Assembly (NCBI GenBank): GCA_934254985.1
Contig: CAKQMS010000035.1
Span: forward strand, 1-29,666
Length of the DNA: 29,666 nt
Reading direction: 5' to 3'
Source: an uncultured Prevotella sp.
Lineage (GTDB): Bacteria; Bacteroidota; Bacteroidia; Bacteroidales; Bacteroidaceae
Shown here: positions 1 to 7,685 of the stretch, piece by piece
Position numbering within the stretch: the first letter of the stretch is position 1
Layout of the letters: every line of letters starts with the position of its first letter
The notes under the pieces: model-generated
What the model saw: the letters and a program-made list of their open reading frames with translations, nothing else
Told to the model about the DNA's origin: nothing
Database searches by the model: none
Program-made: the position numbers and the translations under genes

Positions 1-155
1 TCAACTAAATCAGTACGGAATTTGAAATGTTAAATTAAAGAGGTAAAATAGAGTCAACCTTATTCAGGAAAAGACAAACTTAAGAATTAAGAATAAAGAA
101 TAAGGATATTTATCTCTGATGAAAAAAGAGAAAAGATAAAAATAATATAACATTA

Positions 156-201
156 CATTATATATATTATATATAATTTATTATATATAATATATATAAT
201 G
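156..201. repeat. Perfect 21-bp AT hairpin
   Basis: The arms at 156-176 and 181-201 are exact reverse complements around a 4-base loop. The stem is nearly all A/T apart from the terminal C-G pair. It could extrude as a cruciform. It forms the core of the larger inverted repeat. Confidence 0.85.
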
Positions 202-302
202 TAAAAATACATTGGCAACTTTAGAAATTTGCTTATTCTTTATTCTTAATTCTTAAGTTTTTAACTTTTCTATGAAATTTATGTCTTCCTTGTCCTGAAT
301 AG

Positions 303-371
303 GTTGACGAGTATTCCTGCTTTCGTTGACGCTTTTCCTAAGAAAGTTGACTTTTTACTGATTTCGTTGAC
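303..371 (+). repeat. GTTGAC motif repeated at about 21-bp spacing
   Basis: GTTGAC occurs at 303-308, 325-330, 346-351 and 366-371, spaced 22, 21 and 20 bp, so all copies lie on about the same face of the helix. The sequence between the copies is only loosely conserved. An inverted copy, GTCAAC, lies at 53-58. This resembles an iteron or a multi-site protein-binding array; no function is known. Confidence 0.5.
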
Positions 372-406
372 TCTAATAAAATATGTTTTCCCTTTTATAT
401 ATTTTA

Positions 407-563
407 AAGTTAAGCTGCATTCGGGAATGAAAAAGAAAACTGCGTATTTCTTTTGTCATTCCACTCATTTGCATTAACTTTTAATAAGTTAAGCTGCACT
501 CAGGAATAACAAAATCAAAAACTGCGTATTTTGTTTTGTTATTCCGTTCGTTTGCATTAACTT
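407..563 (+). repeat. Two tandem hairpin-plus-promoter repeat units
   Basis: Unit A (407-480) and unit B (486-563) both start AAGTTAAGCTGCA and end TTTGCATTAACTT. Inside each is a stem around the conserved loop ACTGCGTA. The stem arms differ between units but stay complementary: GGAATGA/TCATTCC in A (424-430, 456-462) and GGAATAACAAAA/TTTTGTTATTCC in B (503-514, 534-545). Paired change of this kind suggests that the structure is what is conserved. Each unit also has TTTTG, 19 bases, then TAACTTT, so each resembles a complete Bacteroidota promoter. Confidence 0.75.
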
Positions 564-565
564 TG
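535..565 (+). promoter_or_regulatory. Promoter of the DUF4375-smpB cluster
   Basis: The -33 element TTTG (535-538) and the -7 element TAACTTTG (558-565) are separated by 19 bp and match the Bacteroidota consensus TTTG/TAnnTTTG. The -33 element lies in the right arm of the unit B hairpin. The first start codon is about 80 bp downstream. Confidence 0.7.
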
Positions 566-642
566 CAACGAATTGCTTTTGCGACGGGCAAACGGCCATT
601 TGCTATAAAGTTGGGAGAGCATAATACAGGTGTACACACAAT

Positions 643-1146
643 ATGGAAATTAAGATAAAAGACGCCCTCCTTGCGCAGGCTGCTCAAGAGGGCATGGATG
701 AGTTTATAAAAGTTTTTGTGGATGCCATCCATGATGCTATTGGTGGCGAGCTTTCGGCAGAGACGATGCCTAAGCTTAATGCCGACCAGATTACGCTTCT
801 GGCTTATTATTACTTGCGCGAAGAAGTGATGGATGGCGGATTTATCCAGCTTATACACAATGGTTTAGGCGGTTTTATATTCCTTAACCCTTTTGCTCGC
901 GCCATTCGCGAGTGGGGACTGCCTACGCTGAGCCCTATAATCAACGGATGTCATAAACTATACAAGAAATATCGTGAGGAGTTGGAGAAAGACTATACCG
1001 ACGAGGAGTTTATGGCTTTGTTTGAGAAATATCCCGACTTTGATAAATACGACGACGCTTTCGTGGAGAGCGAAGAGGAATTTACCGAGGCTGTGGCTCG
1101 ATATGTGGATGATAACATAGAGAAGTTTGCAACAGTAGTTGAGTGA
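643..1146 (+). CDS. DUF4375 (DMP19-like) domain protein
   Basis: The 167-residue acidic cytoplasmic protein has no signal peptide or membrane segment. The central stretch [17 protein letters not shown] (about residues 60-76) resembles the E-V-x-N-G-G-F-x-Q-x-x-x-N core of the DUF4375/DMP19 family, whose biochemical role is largely unknown. The C-terminal third is strongly acidic ([17 protein letters not shown]). It is the first gene after the promoter at 535-565 and ends 7 bp before the smpB ATG, so the two are probably co-transcribed. The family call rests on motif memory only, and no function should be inferred from its neighbour. Confidence 0.7.
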   Translation: MEIKIKDALLAQAAQEGMDEFIKVFVDAIHDAIGGELSAETMPKLNADQITLLAYYYLREEVMDGGFIQLIHNGLGGFIFLNPFARAIREWGLPTLSPIINGCHKLYKKYREELEKDYTDEEFMALFEKYPDFDKYDDAFVESEEEFTEAVARYVDDNIEKFATVVE

Positions 1147-1153
1147 AAAGATT

Positions 1154-1633
1154 ATGAACAAGAATGATTTGGAACTCCGTAAAAAGAGTCCTGTACAGAT
1201 ACGCAACAAGAAGGCTTCGTTTGAGTATACTTTTATCGATACTTACACGGCTGGCATACAGCTCACGGGTACCGAGATAAAGTCTATTCGCATGGGCAAG
1301 GCTTCGCTTGTTGACACCTATTGCTATATCATAAAGGGCGAAATGTGGATTAAAGGTATGAACATATCGCCGTATTTCTATGGTAGCTATGCCAATCACG
1401 AGGCTAAGCGCGACCGCAAGCTGCTGCTTACCAAGCGCGAAATTCGCCATTTGTTTGAAGACACCAAGGCACCAGGCTTCACCATCGTGCCTACGCTGGT
1501 GTTTATCGACGACCATGGCAGAGCTAAGGTAGACATAGCGCTATGCCGAGGCAAAAAGGAGTATGACAAACGACAGACTCTGAAGGCTAAGGAAGACAGA
1601 CGAGAAATGGATAGAGCGATAAAGAGGTTTTAA
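1154..1633 (+). CDS. smpB: SsrA-binding protein SmpB
   Basis: SmpB binds tmRNA and brings it to stalled ribosomes for trans-translation. The 159-residue protein has the family core: [10 protein letters not shown] near residues 19-28, then [18 protein letters not shown], and a basic tail ending [10 protein letters not shown], which in SmpB enters the mRNA path and decoding centre. The length is normal (about 150-160). I chose the ATG at 1154; an in-frame TTG at 1139 would add five residues and overlap the upstream gene. It lies between the DUF4375 gene and metH in one forward cluster. No tmRNA gene (ssrA) was seen in the window. Confidence 0.96.
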   Translation: MNKNDLELRKKSPVQIRNKKASFEYTFIDTYTAGIQLTGTEIKSIRMGKASLVDTYCYIIKGEMWIKGMNISPYFYGSYANHEAKRDRKLLLTKREIRHLFEDTKAPGFTIVPTLVFIDDHGRAKVDIALCRGKKEYDKRQTLKAKEDRREMDRAIKRF

Positions 1634-1654
1634 GTGAAGAGTGAAGAGTGAAGA
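1634..1654 (+). repeat. Heptamer GTGAAGA repeated three times
   Basis: Exact copies at 1634-1640, 1641-1647 and 1648-1654 fill the smpB-metH gap. The third copy contains the in-frame GTG that could be read as the metH start. Slippage by 7 bp would change the spacing and purine content ahead of the ATG at 1660. Confidence 0.85.
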
Positions 1655-1659
1655 ATCAA

Positions 1660-4425
1660 ATGGAAGTGAGAACAATTCAGGAACAAATAAAGCAGAAGAT
1701 ATTGATATTGGACGGAGCTCAGGGAACGATGATTCAGAGCTACGGACTTGGCGAGGCAGACTTTAGATGTAAGGAACTGCCGGATACCGAATGCCAGCAA
1801 AAGGGCAACAACGATGTGCTGAACATCACACGCCCCGACGTGGTGATGGATATCCATCGCAAATATCTTGCTGCAGGCGCCGACATCATAGAGACTAACA
1901 CCTTTTCGTCGCAACCTATTTCGCAAGCCGACTATCATCTGCAGGACTATAGCCGACAGATGGCACTCGTGGGCGCACAATTGGCTCGAAAGGCTGCTGA
2001 CGAGTTTTCTACTGCCGAATGGCCACGATTTGTGGCAGGAAGCATTGGTCCGACCAACAAGACTTGCTCGTTGAGTCCCGACGTGTCGAATCCTGCTGCT
2101 CGCGATATCACCTACGATGAGATGCTGGAGGCTTATCTTCTGCAGGCAGATGCTTTGGCAGAGGGTGGGGTAGACGCATTCCTGATAGAAACCATTTTTG
2201 ACACACTAAACGCTAAGGCGGCTATTGAGGCTTGCCGAAGAGTGAACGAGGAGCGAGGACTGGAGCTGCCCGTGATGCTGAGCGTGACGGTGAGCGACCT
2301 TGCCGGCAGAACACTTAGCGGACAAACCCTTGATGGATTCTTGGCAAGCATATCTTCGCTGAATATATTCTCCGTGGGCTTAAACTGCTCGTTTGGAGCA
2401 CGACAGATGAAACCTTATCTGGCTGAGCTTGCTCGCAAGGCACCTTATTATATATCAGCCTATCCTAATGCCGGACTGCCCAACGAGCTTGGACAATACG
2501 ACGAAACGGCAGAATCGATGTCGCCACAGATAAAGGAGTTTATGGACGAAGAGTTGGTGAACATCGTGGGCGGATGTTGCGGTACTACCGACGAATTTAT
2601 ACGCAGATACTACGAGATGTCGCAAGGCATCAAACCACGCCAGCTACCCGAGAAGCCACACACGCTATGGTTGAGCGGACTGGAGATGCTGGATGTGAAC
2701 GAGAATATACCGTTTGTCAACGTGGGCGAACGATGCAACGTGGCTGGTTCGCGAAAGTTTCTGCGACTGATAAAAGAGAAAAACTATCAAGAGGCACTCG
2801 ACATAGCCCGCCGACAGGTGGAGGATGGCGCCTTGGTGATAGACGTGAATATGGACGACGGACTGCTGGATGCCAAAGCCGAGATGGTGGAATTCTTGAA
2901 CCTCGTGGCTTCGGAACCGGAGATAGCACGTGTGCCTATCATGATAGACTCCAGCAAATGGGATGTGGTGATGGCAGGACTGAAATGCGTGCAGGGTAAA
3001 TGTATCGTAAACTCCATATCGCTAAAAGAGGGTGAAGAGGTGTTTGTGAGCCATGCTCGCGACATCAAGCAGCATGGAGCTGCCGTGGTTGTGATGTGCT
3101 TCGACGAGAAGGGACAAGCCACCACCTATGACCGCCGTGTGGAGATAGCAAGCAGAGCATATCGCATTCTGACAGAGCAAGTTGGCTTCTCTCCGTTAGA
3201 CATTATCTTCGACCCTAATATCCTTGCCATAGCCACAGGTATGGAGGAGCACGACGCCTATGCCGTAGACTTCATTCGCGCTACGGAGTGGATAAGAAAG
3301 AATCTGCCTGGAGCACATGTGAGCGGAGGTGTGAGCAACCTGTCGTTCTCATTCCGTGGCAACAACTATATTCGCGAGGCTATGCATGCTGTGTTCCTAT
3401 ACCATGCTATACACGTGGGTATGGACTTCGGAATTGTGAATCCTGCCACAAAGGTGGCTTACTCAGATATTCCTGCCGACTTGCTAAAGCTGTTGGAAGA
3501 TGTGGTGCTGAATCGTCGCCATGGCGCTTCAGAAGAACTCATCGAGGTGGCTTCGCAGATGGCGGCAGAAGCCCAGGCTGCCAAAGAGGCTGCACAGGGC
3601 GGAGCTCCACAGAAACCTAAGGAGGAAGAGTGGCGCCACCTGTCGTTGCACGACCGCATAGCCTACGCCTTGCGCAAGGGTATTGCCACATATCTGGAGC
3701 AAGACCTGAACGAGGCGCTCAAGGAGAGTCCGCATGCCGTAGACATCATCGAAGGTCCGCTGATGGATGGCATGAACCAAGTGGGACAGTTATTTGGCGA
3801 AGGTAAAATGTTTTTGCCACAGGTGGTGAAGACAGCTCGCACCATGAAACAGGCGGTGAGCATATTGCAGCCACATATAGAGGCTGAGAAAAATGGCGAT
3901 GCCACAACAGCAGGCAAGGTGGTGTTGGCAACAGTAAAGGGCGACGTTCACGATATAGGTAAAAATATCGTGGGTGTTGTCATGGCTTGCAACAATTACG
4001 AGATAGTAGACCTCGGAGTGATGGTTCCTGCCGAACTCATCATAGCCAAGGCTAAAGAGATAAATGCCGATGCCGTATGCCTGAGCGGACTCATCACTCC
4101 GTCGCTCGACGAGATGGTGAATGTGGCTCGCGAAATGCAGAAGGCTGGCATGCAGATACCTATCATGGTGGGTGGCGCAACAACAAGCGAGATGCATGCC
4201 GCCCTGAAGATAGCACCCGAATATCGTGGTGCCGTGGTATGGGTGAAGGATGCTGCGCAAAATGTGGTGGTGTTGTCTAAGTTGCTGAATGCCAATGAGC
4301 ACGACAAATATTGTGAAGCTTTGCAACAGCGATATGCCGACATGCGTAAGCATTATGCCGAGGAGCAACAACGACTTGTCTCCCTGGATGAAGCAAGAAA
4401 AAACAAACTTAATTTGTTCGAATGA
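1660..4425 (+). CDS. metH: Cobalamin-dependent methionine synthase lacking the activation domain
   Basis: It transfers a methyl group from 5-methyltetrahydrofolate through cobalamin to homocysteine. Modules in order are homocysteine-binding (about 1-325), with zinc cysteines C243 (GLNCSFG) and C306/C307 (GGCCGTT); pterin-binding (about 345-605); and the B12 cap and binding module (about 655-890), with the cobalt-ligand H764 in GDVHDIG, plus SGLIT and VGGATTS. The protein ends at residue 921 right after the B12 module ([11 protein letters not shown]). The C-terminal AdoMet-binding activation domain of E. coli MetH (about 330 residues) is missing. The stop is clean and overlaps the next gene, so this is not a frameshift. 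I prefer ATG 1660 to the GTG at 1648, which lies in a heptamer repeat. No B12 riboswitch is visible upstream. Confidence 0.95.
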   Translation: MEVRTIQEQIKQKILILDGAQGTMIQSYGLGEADFRCKELPDTECQQKGNNDVLNITRPDVVMDIHRKYLAAGADIIETNTFSSQPISQADYHLQDYSRQMALVGAQLARKAADEFSTAEWPRFVAGSIGPTNKTCSLSPDVSNPAARDITYDEMLEAYLLQADALAEGGVDAFLIETIFDTLNAKAAIEACRRVNEERGLELPVMLSVTVSDLAGRTLSGQTLDGFLASISSLNIFSVGLNCSFGARQMKPYLAELARKAPYYISAYPNAGLPNELGQYDETAESMSPQIKEFMDEELVNIVGGCCGTTDEFIRRYYEMSQGIKPRQLPEKPHTLWLSGLEMLDVNENIPFVNVGERCNVAGSRKFLRLIKEKNYQEALDIARRQVEDGALVIDVNMDDGLLDAKAEMVEFLNLVASEPEIARVPIMIDSSKWDVVMAGLKCVQGKCIVNSISLKEGEEVFVSHARDIKQHGAAVVVMCFDEKGQATTYDRRVEIASRAYRILTEQVGFSPLDIIFDPNILAIATGMEEHDAYAVDFIRATEWIRKNLPGAHVSGGVSNLSFSFRGNNYIREAMHAVFLYHAIHVGMDFGIVNPATKVAYSDIPADLLKLLEDVVLNRRHGASEELIEVASQMAAEAQAAKEAAQGGAPQKPKEEEWRHLSLHDRIAYALRKGIATYLEQDLNEALKESPHAVDIIEGPLMDGMNQVGQLFGEGKMFLPQVVKTARTMKQAVSILQPHIEAEKNGDATTAGKVVLATVKGDVHDIGKNIVGVVMACNNYEIVDLGVMVPAELIIAKAKEINADAVCLSGLITPSLDEMVNVAREMQKAGMQIPIMVGGATTSEMHAALKIAPEYRGAVVWVKDAAQNVVVLSKLLNANEHDKYCEALQQRYADMRKHYAEEQQRLVSLDEARKNKLNLFE

Positions 4426-5060
4426 TAAAGAATTTGATTTTCGATCTTGGTGGTGTTGTTATCACCTTGGATCATGACGAGGCTGTGAGACGTTTTACAG
4501 ATATGGGCATACGCGATGCTGCCGATATCTTGAACCCATATACCCAAAGTGGGGTGTTTGGCAAATTGGAAGAAGGAGCCATTACAGCATCCGAATTTGT
4601 TGACGCTATGTGCGAGATGCTTGGTCGAAAGGTTAGCTACGAAGAATGTCAGAAAGCATGGTTGGGATATTTCAAGATGGTGCCTCCACACAATTTGGAG
4701 ACCCTGCTTAATCTTCGCCGTCGTGGCTATAGCGTGGTGTTGTTGTCTAACACCAACCCTTTTGTTATGGACTGGTGTAGAAGCACAGAGTTTGATGGCA
4801 ACGGCCATTCGCTCGACCATTATTTTGACGCTCTATATACAAGCTATGAGGCAAAGATGATGAAGCCCGACGAAGCCATATTCCGTCATGTTCTGATGAA
4901 CGAGCGCATGCTGCCCGACGAAACTCTCTTTATCGACGATGGCCCAAGAAATTGTGCTGCCGCTTCGCAACTTGGCATCCACACCTTCTGTCCTGTGAAT
5001 GGCGAAGATTGGACTGCCGACCTTTACGCTTTGCTGGATGGCGAGGGAATGAAGCTTTGA
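4422..5060 (+). CDS. HAD-superfamily phosphatase (YihX-like)
   Basis: This 212-residue cytoplasmic haloacid-dehalogenase hydrolase probably dephosphorylates a small metabolite. Motif I is FDLGGVV with nucleophile D8; the usual second Asp is Gly, as in the YihX-like branch (DLGNV). Motif II is LLSNTN with S109, K148 sits in MMKPD, and motif III is FIDDGPRN with D172/D173. The helical cap insert lies between motifs I and II (about 15-90). The start codon overlaps the metH stop by 4 bp (ATGA), which suggests translational coupling. The substrate cannot be read from the sequence; sugar phosphates are typical for this branch. Confidence 0.85.
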   Translation: MIKNLIFDLGGVVITLDHDEAVRRFTDMGIRDAADILNPYTQSGVFGKLEEGAITASEFVDAMCEMLGRKVSYEECQKAWLGYFKMVPPHNLETLLNLRRRGYSVVLLSNTNPFVMDWCRSTEFDGNGHSLDHYFDALYTSYEAKMMKPDEAIFRHVLMNERMLPDETLFIDDGPRNCAAASQLGIHTFCPVNGEDWTADLYALLDGEGMKL

Positions 5061-5068
5061 GAGTGAAA

Positions 5069-5100
5069 AAGTAAAAAGGTAAAAGGGTAAAAAAGTAAAA
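5069..5100 (+). repeat. Octamer RRGTAAAA repeated four times
   Basis: AAGTAAAA, AGGTAAAA, GGGTAAAA and AAGTAAAA follow each other directly in the 58-bp gap before map. This purine-rich simple repeat could change length and thereby the spacing between the HAD gene and map. Confidence 0.7.
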
Positions 5101-5118
5101 AAGAAATTTTCAAGAGAT

Positions 5119-5979
5119 ATGCAATTTAAAAAGAAAAGATGGCATTGCCTGTCTGGTCAGCCAATTACAGAACTCGACAAGCAGGTGATGTATTGGGAAA
5201 ACAAGGGACGACTGGTTCCTACACGTGATCTTATTAAGACTCCTGAGCAGATAGAAGGCATACGTGCTGCAGGCGTTATCAATACCGCTGTGCTCGATGC
5301 TGTGGCTGCCGAAATTCATGCAGGAATGAACACCCTCGAAATCGACAAGATATGCTACGATGTTTGTACATCGCACGGAGCTACTCCTGCTTGTCTCAAC
5401 TACGAGGGATTCCCTAAAAGTGTTTGTACGAGTATCAACGAGGTGGTATGCCATGGTATTCCTAAAGAGGAAGATGTGTTGGAAGAAGGCGACATCATAA
5501 ATGTTGACTTCACCACCATCTACAACGGATATTATGCCGACGCCTCACGTATGTTTATCATCGGCAAGACCACTCCTGAGAAGGAGCAGTTGGTGCGTGT
5601 GGCTAAGGAATGTATGGATATTGGTGCCGAGGCTGCCAAGCCATTCTGCTTTGTTGGCGACATCGGTCATGCCATCGAGAAGCATGCCAAGAAATATCAC
5701 TATGGCATTGTGCGCGACCTCTGCGGACATGGCGTAGGATTGAAATTCCACGAAGAGCCAGACATCGTTCACTACGGACATTGTGGCACAGGTATGTTGC
5801 TCGTGCCTGGTATGGTGTTTACCATCGAGCCTATGGTGAACATGGGCACATGGAAGGTATTCATAGATGCCGACGACGAGTATGGCTGGGAGGTTATTAC
5901 TGGCGACGAATTGCCGTCGGCACAATGGGAGCATACCTACGTGATGACAGAACATGGTGTGGAGATATTAACTTACTAA
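5119..5979 (+). CDS. map: Type I methionine aminopeptidase with N-terminal extension
   Basis: It removes the initiator methionine from new proteins. All catalytic residues are visible: substrate-contact H112 (VVCHGIP) and metal ligands D130 and D141 (NVDFTTIYNGYYAD), H204 (GHGVG), E237 (FTIEPM) and E271 (WEHTYVMTE). At 286 residues it is about 20 longer than E. coli Map. The alignable core begins at about residue 39 (IKTPEQIEGIRAAG), so about 38 residues precede it (KKKRWHCLSGQ...). That leader resembles the short extension found in some MAPs and could contact the ribosome; this is inference. A later start at M24 would shorten it. tsaD starts 4 bp after the stop, so the two are co-transcribed. 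Confidence 0.95.
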   Translation: MQFKKKRWHCLSGQPITELDKQVMYWENKGRLVPTRDLIKTPEQIEGIRAAGVINTAVLDAVAAEIHAGMNTLEIDKICYDVCTSHGATPACLNYEGFPKSVCTSINEVVCHGIPKEEDVLEEGDIINVDFTTIYNGYYADASRMFIIGKTTPEKEQLVRVAKECMDIGAEAAKPFCFVGDIGHAIEKHAKKYHYGIVRDLCGHGVGLKFHEEPDIVHYGHCGTGMLLVPGMVFTIEPMVNMGTWKVFIDADDEYGWEVITGDELPSAQWEHTYVMTEHGVEILTY

Positions 5980-5983
5980 GATC

Positions 5984-7015
5984 ATGGAAAAGAAAGATGT
6001 TTATATATTGGGCATAGAGTCGAGTTGCGACGATACCAGCGCAGCAGTACTTCGCAACGGAGTATTGTTGAGCAATGTCACAGCTTCGCAGGATGTCCAC
6101 ATGGCTTATGGTGGAGTGGTGCCAGAGTTGGCATCAAGAGCTCATCAGCAGAATGTGGTGCCTGTGGTAGACCAAGCGTTGAAGCGTGCTGGAGTTGACA
6201 AGTCGCAACTCTCGGCAGTAGCCTTCACTCGTGGTCCGGGCTTGATGGGCTCTTTGCTCGTTGGTGTGAGCTTCGCTAAGGGTTTTGCCCGTTCGCTGAA
6301 TATTCCGCTCATCGATGTTAACCACCTGCAGGGCCATGTGATGGCACATTTCATCAAGGAGAGCGACGACGACATGTCGGCACCTCCATTCCCATTCCTC
6401 TGCCTTTTGGTTAGTGGTGGCAACTCGCAGATTGTGAAGGTTAATGCCTACAACGATATGGAGGTGTTGGGACAAACCATCGACGATGCTGCAGGCGAGG
6501 CTATCGACAAATGCTCTAAGGTGATGGGCTTAGGATACCCTGGTGGTCCTATCATCGACCGTTTGGCTCGTCAGGGCAATCCTCATGCCTATAAGTTTGC
6601 CGAACCACACATCCCTGGCATGGACTATTCGTTCTCTGGACTGAAGACATCGTTCCTCTACAACCTTCGCAAATGGGTGGAGCAGGAGCCAGACTTCGTA
6701 GAGAACCACAAGGAGGATATTGCTGCCAGCTTGGAGTATACCATCGTAGATATTCTGATGAAGAAATTGCGCATGGCGGTAAAGCAGACAGGCATCAAGC
6801 ATGTGGCTGTGGCAGGAGGCGTGAGCGCCAATAATGGTTTGCGCAATGCCTTCCGCGATCATGCCGAGCGCTATCATTGGACTATCTATATTCCGAAGTT
6901 CAGCTATACTACCGATAATGCAGCCATGATAGGCATCGTGGGCTATATGAAGTATCTCGACCACGACTTCTGCTCTATCGATTTGCCTGCATTCTCGAAG
7001 GTTACTTTCAAGTAG
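5984..7015 (+). CDS. tsaD: tRNA N6-adenosine threonylcarbamoyltransferase TsaD
   Basis: TsaD (Gcp/Kae1/YgjD) transfers the threonylcarbamoyl group from TC-AMP to A37 of ANN-decoding tRNAs, working with TsaB and TsaE, which are not in this window. The 343-residue protein has the ASKHA start GIESSCDDTS (10-19), metal-binding H114 and H118 in NHLQGHVMAH, the glycine-rich GPGLMGSLLVG, and D311 in TTDNAAMIG as the third metal ligand. Length is normal. The start is 4 bp after the map stop. Universal essential family; the identification is very secure. Confidence 0.97.
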   Translation: MEKKDVYILGIESSCDDTSAAVLRNGVLLSNVTASQDVHMAYGGVVPELASRAHQQNVVPVVDQALKRAGVDKSQLSAVAFTRGPGLMGSLLVGVSFAKGFARSLNIPLIDVNHLQGHVMAHFIKESDDDMSAPPFPFLCLLVSGGNSQIVKVNAYNDMEVLGQTIDDAAGEAIDKCSKVMGLGYPGGPIIDRLARQGNPHAYKFAEPHIPGMDYSFSGLKTSFLYNLRKWVEQEPDFVENHKEDIAASLEYTIVDILMKKLRMAVKQTGIKHVAVAGGVSANNGLRNAFRDHAERYHWTIYIPKFSYTTDNAAMIGIVGYMKYLDHDFCSIDLPAFSKVTFK

Positions 7016-7023
7016 AATTTTTT

Positions 7024-7033
7024 CCCCCCCCCC
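7024..7033 (+). repeat. Homopolymer C10 tract before pncC
   Basis: Six T residues are followed by ten C residues (7024-7033) and the 12-bp palindrome ATTATTAATAAT (7034-7045) in the 38-bp gap between tsaD and pncC. Long C tracts are prone to replication slippage and to assembly error. It lies outside both reading frames, so only expression could be affected. Confidence 0.85.
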
Positions 7034-7053
7034 ATTATTAATAATATAAAGAC

Positions 7054-7563
7054 ATGGATTTAGAAAGCAAAATAATTAGTCGTGAGCTTCTTCAGGCTCT
7101 CTACGACGACGGCAAGACTCTTGGCACAGCTGAGAGCTGCACGGGTGGACGTATTGCCCAGACTATCATCGCAGCCCCAGGCTCGTCTAACTATTTCAAG
7201 GGCGGCATAGTGAGCTATACCAACGAGGTGAAGGAAAACCTATTGCATGTAGACCACGCCACTCTCGAGGAGTTTACAGCTGTTTCGGAGCCTGTAGCTA
7301 AGCAGATGGTGATAGGCGCTTGCGACGCTTTGAACGTAGACTATGCTATTGCCTGCACAGGTGTTGCCGGTCCTGGTGGTGGCACTCCTCAGAATCCTGT
7401 AGGCACCATTTGGATTGCTTATGGTTCGAAGGATGATATCCGCACCATAAAGCTTACCGAGGATGAGGGTCGCGATATGAATATCTCTAACGCCACATGT
7501 ACTGCCCTCCGCGCTTTCCTTGAATACTACAAGGAGAAAAATCCACAGCCTGTAGAGGAGTAG
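7054..7563 (+). CDS. pncC: Nicotinamide-nucleotide amidohydrolase, CinA C-terminal family (PncC)
   Basis: Members deamidate nicotinamide mononucleotide to nicotinate mononucleotide, recycling NMN released by NAD-consuming enzymes such as DNA ligase. The 169 residues form one CinA C-terminal domain: TAESCTGG with catalytic S28, K60 in YTNEVKENLL, and TGVAGPGGGTPQNPVG starting at T102. The N-terminal MoCF/COG1058 domain of full CinA is absent, so this is the stand-alone amidohydrolase. It is the last gene of the forward cluster and is followed by a strong terminator. The 10-C tract just upstream might tune its translation (inference). Confidence 0.9.
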   Translation: MDLESKIISRELLQALYDDGKTLGTAESCTGGRIAQTIIAAPGSSNYFKGGIVSYTNEVKENLLHVDHATLEEFTAVSEPVAKQMVIGACDALNVDYAIACTGVAGPGGGTPQNPVGTIWIAYGSKDDIRTIKLTEDEGRDMNISNATCTALRAFLEYYKEKNPQPVEE

Positions 7564-7592
7564 GATACAAAAGCTTATATAGAAGTAAAATA

Positions 7593-7634
7593 AAAAAACG
7601 GTTCTTCACAATTGATAGTGAGGAACCGTTTTTT
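7593..7634. terminator. Bidirectional rho-independent terminator
   Basis: A 17-bp stem (7593-7609 with 7618-7634, one G-T pair) surrounds an 8-base loop. A-runs on the left and T-runs on the right give a U-tract on either strand. It sits between the convergent pncC and PCMD/calycin genes and can serve both. Confidence 0.9.
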
Positions 7635-7685
7635 AGTTATATGCAGTTATGGAAATCGATATTTCATAACCGCATAAGTTATTCT

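Larger units (their letters stand above)
1..371. repeat. Nested AT-rich inverted repeat, about 370 bp
   Basis: No gene is visible here. A perfect 26-bp inverted pair lies at 79-104 and 232-257. Outside it, shorter matches continue the symmetry: GTCAACC..TATTCAGGA near 53-69 pairs with TCCTGAATA-GGTTGAC at 293-308, and TCAACTAAATCAGT at 1-14 pairs with ACTGATTTCGTTGA at 357-370 with one mismatch. At the centre is a 21-bp perfect hairpin (156-176 with 181-201, loop TTTA) made almost entirely of TA steps. The arms are unequal in length, so this looks like a decayed palindromic element or a MITE-like insertion; no transposase is present. The window starts inside it, so the left limit is unknown. 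Confidence 0.7.

Noticed and set aside
481..858. Reverse-strand 125-residue reading frame over the DUF4375 start
   Set aside because: It runs through the palindromic repeat and antisense to a better-supported gene; its protein shows no domain.
1139..1153. TTG at 1139 as the smpB start
   Set aside because: It overlaps the upstream stop and adds residues not typical of SmpB; the ATG at 1154 is well placed.
1648..1659. GTG at 1648 as the metH start
   Set aside because: It lies inside the GTGAAGA repeat; ATG 1660 gives a start that fits MetH homologues. Not fully excluded.
1634..1660. Cobalamin riboswitch before metH
   Set aside because: The gap to smpB is only 26 bp, filled by a simple repeat; no room for an aptamer.
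2574..2999. Overlapping forward frames inside metH
   Set aside because: These are shadow frames of a strongly coding region, with Arg/Gly-rich nonsense composition and no domains; the same applies to other overlapping frames across the window.
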